From assembly GCA_030533315.1 (NCBI GenBank), contig JAUNJL010000024.1, positions 1 to 34,624 of the forward strand: DNA of 34,624 nucleotides, given 5' to 3'. Every line of letters starts with the position of its first letter. Within the stretch, counting starts at the first letter, position 1. The DNA is from Eubacteriales bacterium. Lineage in GTDB: Bacteria > Bacillota_A > Clostridia > Lachnospirales > Lachnospiraceae. The notes beneath the pieces are model-generated. The model worked only from the letters and a program-made list of their open reading frames with translations. It did no database searches and was not told the origin of the DNA. Made by a program: the position numbers and the translations under genes. This document shows positions 17,287-25,899 of this stretch, one piece after another.

Positions 17287-17314
17287 GGAGCCGCCGCCAA
17301 AAGGCAGCGGCTCC
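17287..17314 (-). terminator. Hairpin after the alpha-xylosidase gene, likely end of the glycan operon
   Basis: GGAGCCGC-x-GCC pairs with GGC-x-GCGGCTCC around a four-base loop: 12 positions with one mismatch. It lies 15 bases past the stop codon. The following sequence (TTGATATTT) is only moderately T-rich, so termination strength is uncertain. Confidence 0.55.
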
Positions 17315-17328
17315 ATCTCCTTAGGGCC

Positions 17329-19623
17329 TCAGATCTCGTTCTCCTTTGTCAGGGTGATCACCATGGCATCACCCTCTCTTTCCATCTGGGCATCCTGATC
17401 CCACAAAAGCCTGCAGCTCCAGGTGCCTTTTCCGCCCTGTACCGTGACCCGGACGCTCCGGCCCTGACGCCGGGCCTGAACCTGCATCTGCTTCCTGCCC
17501 TCCTGATCCGGGATCAGGGCCTGGGATTCTTCCCCGTCCTTCAGGTAAGAAATCGCCAGAAGCACCCCGTCCCCATAGTCATAATCCGGCCTCGTACGGC
17601 AGCTTCCCAGGGCCAGGATCTTCCCTGGAGCCACAAAGAGAGGCATGGAATGGTAATCGTAGGTCTCCCGATACCAGCGGCCGCCCTCCCTGGACGTCTC
17701 CGTGGTCAGGTTGAACCAGGTTCCCTGGGGAAGGTAATACTCCACCTCCTGATCCTCCCGGAAAATGGGAGCCACCAGAAGGCTGTCTCCCAGCATGTAC
17801 TGCGTGTCAAGAGGCAGGCAGCTGCGGTCCATGGGGAACTCCATGAACATGGGGCGCATCATGGGAACCCCCGTCTCGCTGGCGTACACAGCCTGCTGAT
17901 ACAGATAGGGCATCAGGCGGCACTTCAGCTCCACCATCTCCTTCAGGACGACGCAGGACTCCTCATCAAACAGCCACGGAACCCGGTAGGATTCACTTCC
18001 GTGAAGGCGGCTGTGGGAGCTTAACAGGCCGAACTGGCACCATCTTTTGTAAATGTCCGGCGTGGCCGTCTGCTCAAACCCGCTGATGTCATGGCTCCAG
18101 AAGCCAAAGCCGCCGCAGGAGAGGGACAGCCCGCCCCGCAGAGTCTCCGCCATGGAGCTGTAGGTCGCGGAACAATCCCCGCCCCAATGTGCCGGAAACT
18201 GCTGCCCGCCCACGGTGGCCGACCGGGCAAACAGCACAGCGCCTCCCTTTTTCTTTTCCCGCTCCAAAAGCTGAAAGACCGTTTTGTTATAAAAATAGGT
18301 GTAGGCATTGTGCATATCTGCGGGGTCGGAGCCGTCGTACCACTGGATCCCCCTCACCGGCACCCTTTCCCCGAAGTCCGTCTTGAAACAGTCCACCCCC
18401 ATGTCAATGAGGGCCTTCAGCTTCTCCTGATACCAGGCGGCGGCGTCCGGGTTGGTAAAGTCCACCAGCGCCATCCCCGGCTGCCAAAGATCGGTCTGCC
18501 ACACCGAGCCGTCTGTCTTTTTCAGCAGATAGCCTCTCTCCATCCCCTCCCGGAACAGGTAGGAGCGCTGTGCGATGTAGGGATTGATCCATACGCATAT
18601 CTTTAGTCCCCTCTCATGATAACGCTTCAGCATCCCCTCCGGATCCTGGAAGGTCTGGGGATCCCATATGAAGTCGCACCAGGTATAGGCCCGCATCCAG
18701 TAGCAGTCAAAATGAAAAACATGAAGAGGGATCTCCCGGTCCGCCATCCCCTGGATAAAGCTGCTGGTGGTCGCCTCGTCGTAATTGGTGGTAAAGGAGG
18801 TGGTGAGCCAAAGGCCAAAGGACCAGGCCGGAGGCAGGGCCGGCTTTCCCGTCAGCTCACAGTACCTGGACACCGCACCCTTGGGATCCTCCCCGGCCAC
18901 CACGTAATATCCCAGGCTTTCCCCAGGAACCGAGAACTGGACCTCCTCCACCTTCTCGCTGGCCACCTCAAAGGAAACCTCCCCCAGGGTATCCGCCAGG
19001 ACGCCGTAGCCCTTGCTGCTGAGATAGAAGGGGATGCACTTATAGCCCTGCTCGCTGGCCGTGCCCCCATCCTCGTTCCAGGTCTCCACCACCTGCCCGT
19101 TTTTCACGAAGGGGGTGAACCTTTCTCCCAATCCGTAGACATACTCTCCCACATCCAGGCTCAGCTGCTCCACCATGTAGCTTTCCCCGGTATCCCGATT
19201 CCACATACGGGCCATGTTCCGGTAGTCCGTTTTGGTGAGAAGCTTTCCCTTTCTGTAATACCCGATGCTCCAGCCGGAGGGACTTTTGTCCACAACCGCC
19301 TCAAGATCTCCGCTTTTGTAGGTCAAAGCAGTCTCGTCCTCCCGAATCTCCACCCTCCTGTCCGAAAAATGGACGAAGGGCCGAACCGGCTTTCCCGTCC
19401 CGCCCTGAAAATGGGTGATCTCCACGTGGATCACGTCCTCCATGGGGCTGGTCAGGGTCACGGTCAGCATTCCAATATTCAGGCAGTCTCCCCGCCCCGT
19501 GATGTGCTTCGCAGCAGCATAGACCGTAAGCTCCTCGCCCCTTCTTTCATGTCCCGCATATTCCACCGCATAGGTGGGCTCATATTCCTTCCGCATCAGC
19601 CAGAATCCGTTGGTGAATTTCAA
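17329..19623 (-). CDS. yicI: GH31 alpha-xylosidase, YicI type
   Basis: This protein of 764 residues removes non-reducing-end alpha-xylosyl units from oligosaccharides in the cytoplasm; no signal peptide is seen. The N-terminal beta-sandwich is followed by the (beta/alpha)8 barrel. The nucleophile motif KTDFGERVP places Asp at 416, the same number as in E. coli YicI, and the acid/base motif HWGGDC places Asp at 483, one residue from E. coli Asp482. The signature WSHDISGFE is present. Length matches the family. It starts at a TTG with AGGAG nine bases upstream; the next in-frame ATG is nine codons in and has no better site. It is the last gene of the transporter-glycosidase operon, 37 bases after the YesL-type gene. 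Substrate is probably xyloglucan-derived oligosaccharides or isoprimeverose, by family. Confidence 0.93.
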   Translation of the reverse strand: MKFTNGFWLMRKEYEPTYAVEYAGHERRGEELTVYAAAKHITGRGDCLNIGMLTVTLTSPMEDVIHVEITHFQGGTGKPVRPFVHFSDRRVEIREDETALTYKSGDLEAVVDKSPSGWSIGYYRKGKLLTKTDYRNMARMWNRDTGESYMVEQLSLDVGEYVYGLGERFTPFVKNGQVVETWNEDGGTASEQGYKCIPFYLSSKGYGVLADTLGEVSFEVASEKVEEVQFSVPGESLGYYVVAGEDPKGAVSRYCELTGKPALPPAWSFGLWLTTSFTTNYDEATTSSFIQGMADREIPLHVFHFDCYWMRAYTWCDFIWDPQTFQDPEGMLKRYHERGLKICVWINPYIAQRSYLFREGMERGYLLKKTDGSVWQTDLWQPGMALVDFTNPDAAAWYQEKLKALIDMGVDCFKTDFGERVPVRGIQWYDGSDPADMHNAYTYFYNKTVFQLLEREKKKGGAVLFARSATVGGQQFPAHWGGDCSATYSSMAETLRGGLSLSCGGFGFWSHDISGFEQTATPDIYKRWCQFGLLSSHSRLHGSESYRVPWLFDEESCVVLKEMVELKCRLMPYLYQQAVYASETGVPMMRPMFMEFPMDRSCLPLDTQYMLGDSLLVAPIFREDQEVEYYLPQGTWFNLTTETSREGGRWYRETYDYHSMPLFVAPGKILALGSCRTRPDYDYGDGVLLAISYLKDGEESQALIPDQEGRKQMQVQARRQGRSVRVTVQGGKGTWSCRLLWDQDAQMEREGDAMVITLTKENEI

Positions 19624-19660
19624 TTTGCCACGCTCCTCTCATCCATCATTCCCATAGCCC

Positions 19661-20305
19661 TCATTCCTTCTCCTCTTCCTTTGGCATGTGGCGGTCCAGC
19701 AAGGGCTCCAAAAGGGCCGAGGCCGCCCAGGCCGCCGCCCCCGGAAGAATCCAAAACAGCGCCATCTGGTTCAGGAGCGCCAAATATGCCCCTCCCAGTA
19801 TGGCAAGCAAAAGAATCGAAACCGGCAGGTGTCTCACCGCCATATAAAAGGACAGCTTCAAAAACCAGGCAAAGGGCATCTGAAAACGGGACAGGGCGGG
19901 AAAGGCGTAGCAGGCCGCCGCCCCGAAAACCGCCAGGAGCACCCCGTACAGGGCGATGAAAAACGCTCCCCACAGGCTGTCTGTCCTGGCATGGAGAATC
20001 CCCATATTCAGAAGGAGAAGAAAGCCCCCTCCCCCGTAGAACAGGGTGAGGGGAAGGGAGGGCAGAAGGTTCTGCCTGTAGATCCTCCAAAACTGCCGGG
20101 TCACGCTGTCCCGGTCCTGACGGAGGGATCTGGTCACCGCCCCGTACAGGGCGCAGAAGGAAGCCCCCGCCGTGACGACGGGAAGGCAGCCCAAAAGCCA
20201 GTACACGCTCACCAGGCAAAGGTCAAAAAGCTTCCCTGTGTACGTATAAAAATCACCGTCATAGCCAAAAAGCTTTTTTCCCTGAAAATCCTTGCCTTTC
20301 TTCAT
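19661..20305 (-). CDS. DUF624 family membrane protein (YesL-like)
   Basis: This integral membrane protein of about 214 residues has five or six hydrophobic spans. It contains the family's typical opening (F..DGDFYTYTGKLFDL) and WLLGCLPVVTAGASFCALYGA, with FYMAVRHLP in the middle. The biochemical role is unknown. DUF624 proteins are regularly encoded with YesM/YesN regulators and CUT1 sugar transporters, as here, so a role in transporter function or sugar sensing is inferred. The second in-frame ATG (20305) is chosen because GGAGG lies six bases upstream; the first ATG (20311) abuts that GGAGG directly and cannot use it. Confidence 0.88.
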   Translation of the reverse strand: MKKGKDFQGKKLFGYDGDFYTYTGKLFDLCLVSVYWLLGCLPVVTAGASFCALYGAVTRSLRQDRDSVTRQFWRIYRQNLLPSLPLTLFYGGGGFLLLLNMGILHARTDSLWGAFFIALYGVLLAVFGAAACYAFPALSRFQMPFAWFLKLSFYMAVRHLPVSILLLAILGGAYLALLNQMALFWILPGAAAWAASALLEPLLDRHMPKEEEKE

Positions 20306-20364
20306 GGACATCCTCCTTTTTTATCTCAGTTTCCTCTTGATCCCCGTTCTCTTTGTCCCCGTGT

Positions 20365-20600
20365 TTCGGCTCCAGGCTTTCCTTATCCCGGCCCTTTTAA
20401 TTCCAGTTCTTCTTTATCCTGATCCTGGTCCTTCTGATTCCAGATCTTCTTTACCCTAGATCTTCTTTATCCCAGTCCTTCTGGTTTCAGATCTTCTTTA
20501 TCCTAATCCTGATCCTTCTGGTTCCAGACCTTCTTTATCCTAATCCTGATCCTTCTGGTTCCAGACCTTCTTTATCCCGGCTCTTTTGTCCCTGCGCTTC
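20365..20600 (-). repeat. 37-base purine-rich tandem repeat with self-complementary ends
   Basis: The clearest units start at 20401, 20438 (47 bases, with an internal duplication), 20485, 20522 and 20559 (partial); weaker copies flank them. In the transcribed strand a unit reads CCAGA, a 25-base A/G-rich middle, then TCTGG and AA. The ends can pair, so each unit is a potential small hairpin. The middle holds three AGGATN hexamers in a row. The 37-base period is not a multiple of three and stops interrupt the minus frames, so I do not think it is coding. It fills the gap between the GH31 and YesL-like genes. Confidence 0.85.
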
Positions 20601-20620
20601 CCCGCCGGATTTCCTGCCCG

Positions 20621-22651
20621 TCACACCGGCAGGCGGTAGCCGTTCCTTGTAAACAGGGGGATCCGGGAGAGAGGAGCCTCCACCTTCACGGTCCTTCCTC
20701 CCTCATAAACCTGGCCGGTCCAGGAATCCGTCCATTCTGCCCCTTCTGGAAGATAAACCTCTGTCTCCCTGCAGCCCTCGTCCGTGATGGGCTTCACCAG
20801 AACGTCCGGCCCAAACAGGTAGGCGTCCTCCGTCTCCCATGCCCTTGGATCCTGTGGGAAGTCATAAAACAGGGGACGCATGACCGGCGTGCCCTTCTCG
20901 TGCGCCTCCTCCATGCAGGAGGAAATGTAGGGCTTCATCCGCTCTCTCAGCTCCAGATAGCTTTTCAGGATCTCATAGACCTCCTCCGTGTAGCTCCATA
21001 CCTCATTGGGCGCACCGGAGACGCAGGACGCTCCTCCGGTGGTACCATGCTGGGGCTGGAGGGGCCAGCGGTAGCCGTGCAGACGCATAACCGGACAGAA
21101 GCAGCCGTACTCAAACCAGCGCACCAGAAGCTCGTGGAATTTTGGATCGTGGATGTTTGCCCCAAAGAAGCCTCCGATATCCGTGGTCCACCAGGGGATC
21201 CCGGCCAGTCCCATGTTCAATCCTGCTGCCACCTGGTTCTTCATGCTGGGGAAGGAGGACTTGATATCCCCGGACCACACAAGGGCGCCGTATCTCTGGG
21301 AGCCGGCCCATGCGCACCGGAGGAGATTGATGATGTTCTCCTGCCCCTCCGCCTTCATACCGTCAAAGAAGGTCTTCGCGTACATCACCGGATAGATGTT
21401 CCCCACCTGAACGTCCGGCCCCAGATGGTAGCGGTAATTTTCAAAATCATAAACCGTGTATTCCGGCTCCGCCTCATCCAGCCAGAAGATCTTGATCCCC
21501 TTGTCGTAATAATTCTGTTTCGCCTTTTTCCAGAGATACTCCCTGGCCTCGGGGTTCGTGGCGTCGTAATGGAGGGTATTTCCCTGGAAATCCATGGAGA
21601 TGGGGTAACCAGATTCCACCCGGATCAAAAGCCCTCTTCCCTTCATCTCCTGGAAGTTTTCGCTCCGGTAATCCACCGTGGGCCATATGGAGACCATCAG
21701 CTGGATCCCCATTTCCTTCAGCTCCCGGATCATCCCATCGGGATCCGGCCAGTAAACGGGATCGAATTTCCACTCTCCCTGAAGAGGCCAGTGGAAGAAA
21801 TCCACAACGATCACGGAGATGGGCAGGCCACGGCGCTTGTACTCCCTTGCCACCTCCAAAAGCTCCTCCTGGGTCTGGTAGCGCAGCTTGCACTGCCAAA
21901 AGCCCATGGCGTAATCGGGCATCATGGGAACCTTTCCCGTCGCCTCCGCATAAGCCTCCTCGATCTGCGCCGGGGTGTCCCCCGCCGTGATCCAGTAATC
22001 CAGCTTCTTGGTGGAAAAGGCCTCCCAGGTGGTGATGTTCTTTCCGAAATTCACCCGCCCCACCGCCGGGTTGTTCCACAAAAACCCATATCCAAGGCTG
22101 GAGAGGGCAAAGGGAACGCTGGCCTGGGAGTTTCTGTGGGCCAGCTCCAGATCCGCCCCCTTCACATCCAGGTACGGCTGCTGATACTGTCCCATGCCGT
22201 AGATCTTTTCCCTGGGGTTTGACACGAACCGCATGGACAGGCGATAATCCCCTCCGATGATGGGCTTAAACTCTCTGGCCTCCACCTCCAGGGAGCTGCA
22301 GGTGCTTCCAAACATGTCCTTCCGGTTGCGAAGGTACTCCTCCAAAAGCACCTCCCCCTTCTGGTTGTAGAAGGTGAGCTTGCCTATCAGGTTGATCTCC
22401 GCCCGCAGCCTCCCATTGGTGATCTCGCCCCCGTCCTCCCGGACGGTGATCTGAGGCTTTCCCGGATCCTTCGGGGTGAGGAGAGCCCAGTCCTCCCCTG
22501 GCATCTCCGCCAGCTTGGTGGAGCGCACTCTCAGACTGTTGGCTCCCCAGGGCTCTATGATCAGCCTTTCCGCCTCATAACGGTAGCAGAGGGCGTCTCC
22601 CTTTTGTTCAAAATACCCAAATACCTCTCTTACTTCATCCTGTGCTGCCAT
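20621..22651 (-). CDS. GH31 glycoside hydrolase, alpha-xylosidase/alpha-glucosidase type
   Basis: This cytoplasmic protein of 676 residues has no signal peptide. The N-terminal galactose-mutarotase-like sandwich contains EKIYGMGQYQQP. The barrel carries the nucleophile motif FWLDEAEPE with Asp392, and the acid/base motif VWSGDI with Asp462. WWTTDIGGFFG and MRLHGYRWP are further GH31 signatures. It is clearly a different subfamily from the YicI-type enzyme in the same operon, so the two probably act on different linkages or chain positions. Exact specificity cannot be read from sequence alone. It starts at the ATG at 22651 with GGGAGG nine bases upstream. It follows the second permease by 91 bases. 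Confidence 0.9.
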   Translation of the reverse strand: MAAQDEVREVFGYFEQKGDALCYRYEAERLIIEPWGANSLRVRSTKLAEMPGEDWALLTPKDPGKPQITVREDGGEITNGRLRAEINLIGKLTFYNQKGEVLLEEYLRNRKDMFGSTCSSLEVEAREFKPIIGGDYRLSMRFVSNPREKIYGMGQYQQPYLDVKGADLELAHRNSQASVPFALSSLGYGFLWNNPAVGRVNFGKNITTWEAFSTKKLDYWITAGDTPAQIEEAYAEATGKVPMMPDYAMGFWQCKLRYQTQEELLEVAREYKRRGLPISVIVVDFFHWPLQGEWKFDPVYWPDPDGMIRELKEMGIQLMVSIWPTVDYRSENFQEMKGRGLLIRVESGYPISMDFQGNTLHYDATNPEAREYLWKKAKQNYYDKGIKIFWLDEAEPEYTVYDFENYRYHLGPDVQVGNIYPVMYAKTFFDGMKAEGQENIINLLRCAWAGSQRYGALVWSGDIKSSFPSMKNQVAAGLNMGLAGIPWWTTDIGGFFGANIHDPKFHELLVRWFEYGCFCPVMRLHGYRWPLQPQHGTTGGASCVSGAPNEVWSYTEEVYEILKSYLELRERMKPYISSCMEEAHEKGTPVMRPLFYDFPQDPRAWETEDAYLFGPDVLVKPITDEGCRETEVYLPEGAEWTDSWTGQVYEGGRTVKVEAPLSRIPLFTRNGYRLPV

Positions 22652-22693
22652 AATGCTTGTCCTCCCTTATGAGTCCGATTTTTTTACAGGGCA

Positions 22694-22709
22694 GCCCGGC
22701 CAGCCGGGC
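22694..22709 (-). other. GC-rich intercistronic hairpin
   Basis: GCCCGG and CCGGGC pair around a four-base loop between the second permease and the GH31 gene. No T-run follows in the transcribed direction, so it is more likely an RNA-processing or stability element than a terminator. Confidence 0.35.
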
Positions 22710-22742
22710 CAGCGCCGCTTTTTCTCTTTGTTCCCGTCTCCA

Positions 22743-23579
22743 TCAGTCCTTCACGGCCCCTGCCACAAGGCCTCCCACAATGTACTTCTGCAGGAAGATA
22801 AACAGCAGGATCACCGGTATCACCAGGATCGTGCCGTAGGCCATGATGCAGTTCCACTTCGTGCCGTAGGCGTTCTGGAATTTATAAATATTCGCCGTCA
22901 GCGGGCGCATCTCGGGCTGCACGTTGAAGGTCATGGAGTACACCAGGTCATTCCACCCGTTCAGGAAGGAAATCACCACGATGGTGATGATCCCCGTCTT
23001 TACCGCAGGGAGCATGACGAAGAGGAAGGATTTCAGGGCGCCGCAGCCATCCAGCCTGGCCGCCTCGTCAAGGGCCTTTGGAACGCTCTTGAAGTAGGGC
23101 CGCAGGGTCACCACCGCAAAGGGTATGGACGCCGCCGCAATGGCGATGGGCGCGGTGAAATGGGTTCCCAGGATCCCCATCTTGTTAAAGATCAGGTACA
23201 TGGGGGTCAGGGTCAGAGAGGCGGGGAGCATCTGCGCCACCAAAAAGGTCAAAAGGAACACATGGGCCCCCGGCACCTTGAAGCGTCCCATTCCATAAGC
23301 CGCCGGCACGCCCAGGATCAGGGCGATCCCCATGGTCAGAGCGCCGTTGATGAAGCTGTTTCTCAGAGACATCAGAAAGGTTTTGTCCCTCAGGTTCACC
23401 AGCCATGGATCCACCGTAAACTTGTGAGGAAAATATGTAAGCACCTTGCCGAAGGTCTCTGCGTCCGACTTAAAGGAAATCTGAACCAGCCAGTAGATGG
23501 GAAACAAAAACAAGACGGCGATCAGCACTGCGATCACAGAGTTGATCAGGTTTTTTCTGGATTCTTTTGTCTTCAACAT
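22743..23579 (-). CDS. Carbohydrate ABC transporter permease, CUT1 family (MalG/AraQ type)
   Basis: This membrane protein of about 278 residues has six predicted spans. The EAA loop that docks the ATPase is visible as EAARLDGCGALKSFLFVMLP, followed by the usual C-terminal KYIVGGLVAGAVKD. It forms the heterodimeric channel with the upstream permease. The ATG at 23579 is chosen with AAAGGAGG ten bases upstream; an in-frame TTG at 23585 is too close to that site. The start lies two bases past the stop of the upstream permease, so the two are translationally linked. No ATPase gene is nearby; CUT1 systems of Firmicutes often share an MsmK-type ATPase encoded elsewhere. Confidence 0.92.
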   Translation of the reverse strand: MLKTKESRKNLINSVIAVLIAVLFLFPIYWLVQISFKSDAETFGKVLTYFPHKFTVDPWLVNLRDKTFLMSLRNSFINGALTMGIALILGVPAAYGMGRFKVPGAHVFLLTFLVAQMLPASLTLTPMYLIFNKMGILGTHFTAPIAIAAASIPFAVVTLRPYFKSVPKALDEAARLDGCGALKSFLFVMLPAVKTGIITIVVISFLNGWNDLVYSMTFNVQPEMRPLTANIYKFQNAYGTKWNCIMAYGTILVIPVILLFIFLQKYIVGGLVAGAVKD

Positions 23580-23581
23580 GA

Positions 23582-24469
23582 TCAATCATCCTCCTTTGCC
23601 AGAAGACGCAGGTAAAACAGTCCGATCACGAAGAGGCAGGCAAACAGCACCATGGCGATGGCTGCGCCCTCCGAAAACTCAAACTGTGTAAAGGAGCGGA
23701 CATAAGAATAGGTTCCCAGCACGTCCGTGGCATTCAAGGGTCCCCCGGCCGTCATGATGTACATCAGGTCAAAGGCCCGGAAGGTGTAGATAAAGCCCAG
23801 CATCAAAACCGCCATGACCGAGCCCTTCATCAGGGGAAGGGTGATGTACAGGAATCTCTGTCCCCAGTTTGCCCCGTCTATGGCGGCGCTTTCGTACACG
23901 TCCTGGGAGATGCTGGTAAGTCCCGACATCAGAAGAAGCATATTGAAGGGAATACCCACCCAGCAGTTCATGATGATCACCGCGATCAGGGCCGTGGAGC
24001 CCGTCACCAGCCACTCCGGCCCCTGGATCCCGATCTTTGAGAGAAGGTCGTTCACCAGTCCGTCGTTGAAGAACATATTTTTTCCCAAAAGTCCCGTCAC
24101 CGACATGGGCATCATGTAGCTTACCAGGATCATGCCCCGGATCGGCCCGGACAGCCGAAACTTCTGATTGAAAAACATGGCGAACGCAAATCCAATGGTA
24201 AACTGGAACACCAGACATGCGATGGTAAAGATAAAGGTATTCCTCAAGACAAGAAGAAACGTGGGATCGTGAAATAATTTGACGTAATTGTCAAAGCCAA
24301 TAAAAACAGAGCCGCCCTTCGTAAGGTTTTTCACATCCACATTTTTGAAGCTCAGTATCAGGTTATACACAAGGGGATATCCCAAAACAAGGAGCATGTA
24401 GAAAAATGCCGGAAGGATAAAGCCATATCCCTCCATGTTTGTTTTTCGGACTGACTTTTCTGTTTTCAT
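23582..24469 (-). CDS. Carbohydrate ABC transporter permease, CUT1 family (MalF/UgpA type)
   Basis: This membrane protein of 295 residues has six predicted spans. The EAA-loop motif is YESAAIDGANWGQRFLYIT followed by LP. The N-terminal motif GYGFILPAFFYMLLVLGYP is typical of this permease class. The start has AAAGGAGG seven bases upstream. It is followed immediately by its partner permease. A 164-base gap with stem-loops separates it from the binding-protein gene upstream. The imported sugar is unknown; the two downstream GH31 genes suggest an alpha-xylosyl or alpha-glucosyl oligosaccharide. Confidence 0.93.
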   Translation of the reverse strand: MKTEKSVRKTNMEGYGFILPAFFYMLLVLGYPLVYNLILSFKNVDVKNLTKGGSVFIGFDNYVKLFHDPTFLLVLRNTFIFTIACLVFQFTIGFAFAMFFNQKFRLSGPIRGMILVSYMMPMSVTGLLGKNMFFNDGLVNDLLSKIGIQGPEWLVTGSTALIAVIIMNCWVGIPFNMLLLMSGLTSISQDVYESAAIDGANWGQRFLYITLPLMKGSVMAVLMLGFIYTFRAFDLMYIMTAGGPLNATDVLGTYSYVRSFTQFEFSEGAAIAMVLFACLFVIGLFYLRLLAKEDD

Positions 24470-24499
24470 GGACCAGCCTCCTTTCCATTATCGTGTGCA

Positions 24500-24589
24500 G
24501 GGCGGACATTTCCTCTCCGCCCTTCGTCTTGTGCCTTTCATGATAAATCCCATGACCTCAGACAGGTATGCTGCCGGAAATCATGGGAT
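24500..24589 (-). promoter_or_regulatory. Stem-loops between the binding-protein and permease genes
   Basis: Two inverted repeats lie in the gap: ATCCCATGA/TCATGGGAT (24547-24555 with 24581-24589, nine pairs) and GGGCGGA/TCCGCCC (24500-24506 with 24516-24522, seven pairs). Neither has a following T-run. Such structures between a binding-protein gene and its permeases often protect the upstream mRNA and raise binding-protein yield; that role here is inferred. Confidence 0.45.
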
Positions 24590-24633
24590 CCTGTTAATGC
24601 TTATTCTGTATCATCCCTGCTGCCTTATGCGGC

Positions 24634-25884
24634 TTATGGAAGCGGAGTCTCTTCCACGATGGGAGTGATGGTGTCCATGGCTCCCGCAAGCGCTTCTGCC
24701 GGGTCTGTTCCGTCTACGAACACAGACTGGGTTGCGCTGTAGATTGCCTCGGAAATGCTTGGCCATTCCGGATGGGGTCCTCTTGCGTCTGCGTAATTCA
24801 TCTCCTCTGTGAACACTGCGAATCCATCCTGCTCATAATCATACTCTGCCGTAGAGTCGGAACGGGTCGGGATCTTGCCGGCTACAACGCCCCATTTTCC
24901 TGCGTTCTCCTTCGAGCACATCCATTTCAGGAACTCTACGCAGGCCTCTTTGTTCTCTGCTCCTGTGCAGACGCCGAAGTTCTCTCCGCCGATGGTGGAG
25001 CTGGAGGTTCCCTCGTCACCGGTGGGCAGGAGGCAGAAGCCGTAGTTGAATCCGTCAATGACGTCTGTCTGTGCCAGGTGCCAGGTTCCCACCTCGGCCA
25101 TGGCGGCCTTTCCAGCTGCGAACTGGTTGAAGGCGTCGGCCTGGGTCCAGTTGATACATTCCTTGCTCATATATCCATTGTTGATCATGTCTGCCAGTGC
25201 GGTCAGACCTGCCACTGCGGGCTCTGCGGTCAGCTCATTGACGTTCTCCACCTCTTCCCCGTTCTGGGTTCCCCGAAGCCAGGGAAGGATCTGGAAGGTG
25301 CCCTCCTCCGTGGAAATACAGCACATTGCGAAGCCATAGGTCTGGGTGTCAGGATCTGTCACTGCCGCAGCCATCTCCTGCAGCTCTGCAAGGCTGGTGG
25401 GCATGTGGTCGTAGCCTGCTGCCTCCAGGGCGTCCAGATTGCACGCCAGGGCCAGGCAGTTGGAATTTTGGGGAAGTCCATAGAGATTTCCGTCTGCGTC
25501 CATACAGGAGCTCAAAGGTCCCTCATAGAAGTTCTCCAGCTCTCCCCATGCGTTCAGCTCTTCCGTGATATCCTCGAAAACGCCCAGGGAAATGTAGGAT
25601 GCCATATCCGGGGAATCCACCATTCCGATATCCGGAAGCTCACCGGAAATTGCGCCTACCGTATACTGGTTCATCAGCTCGTCCCTGGATACGTAAGTAG
25701 CCTTGATGTGGATGTCGTCCTGAAGGGTGTTGTACTCGTCCACCCAGTCCACGATGGCCTGAGCATCCGCTGATGCGTCAAAATAATGCCAAAGGTCTAC
25801 CTCTACCGGCTCTGCGCTCACCGTTGCTGCCGAAAAGCAGAACGCCGCTGCCACGCCCATTCCCAACAATACTTTTTTCTTCAT
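24634..25884 (-). CDS. Sugar ABC transporter extracellular solute-binding protein (family 1)
   Basis: This secreted protein of about 416 residues has a signal peptide (MKKKVLLGMGVAAAFCFSA, cleavage near ATVSA). The mature part begins EPVEVDLWHYFDASAD, typical of family 1 binding proteins, and contains GKAAMAEVGTW and FLKWMCSKENAGKWG. The single signal-peptide Cys is not in a lipobox (no L-x-G/A-C), which is odd for a Gram-positive binding protein; membrane retention is therefore unexplained. The ATG at 25884 is chosen with AAAGGAG five bases upstream; an in-frame GTG (25899) overlaps the site's upstream side. It is the first gene of the transporter operon, with a promoter and long structured leader. 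Confidence 0.93.
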   Translation of the reverse strand: MKKKVLLGMGVAAAFCFSAATVSAEPVEVDLWHYFDASADAQAIVDWVDEYNTLQDDIHIKATYVSRDELMNQYTVGAISGELPDIGMVDSPDMASYISLGVFEDITEELNAWGELENFYEGPLSSCMDADGNLYGLPQNSNCLALACNLDALEAAGYDHMPTSLAELQEMAAAVTDPDTQTYGFAMCCISTEEGTFQILPWLRGTQNGEEVENVNELTAEPAVAGLTALADMINNGYMSKECINWTQADAFNQFAAGKAAMAEVGTWHLAQTDVIDGFNYGFCLLPTGDEGTSSSTIGGENFGVCTGAENKEACVEFLKWMCSKENAGKWGVVAGKIPTRSDSTAEYDYEQDGFAVFTEEMNYADARGPHPEWPSISEAIYSATQSVFVDGTDPAEALAGAMDTITPIVEETPLP

Positions 25885-25899
25885 TCTTACTCCTTTCAC

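Noticed and set aside
18616..19959. A 447-codon plus-strand open frame
   Set aside because: It is antisense to the alpha-xylosidase, which has exact catalytic motifs; the end is low-complexity Pro/Arg-rich.
19620..20219. A 199-codon minus-strand open frame overlapping the YesL-type gene
   Set aside because: It is in a different frame from the DUF624 protein, which has clear family motifs and a better ribosome site.
20401..20592. 37-base repeats considered as a CRISPR array
   Set aside because: The units are directly adjacent with no unique spacers, and unit sequences drift; no cas genes are present.
20900..22222. A 440-codon plus-strand open frame
   Set aside because: It is antisense to the second GH31 gene and has no supported start or domain.
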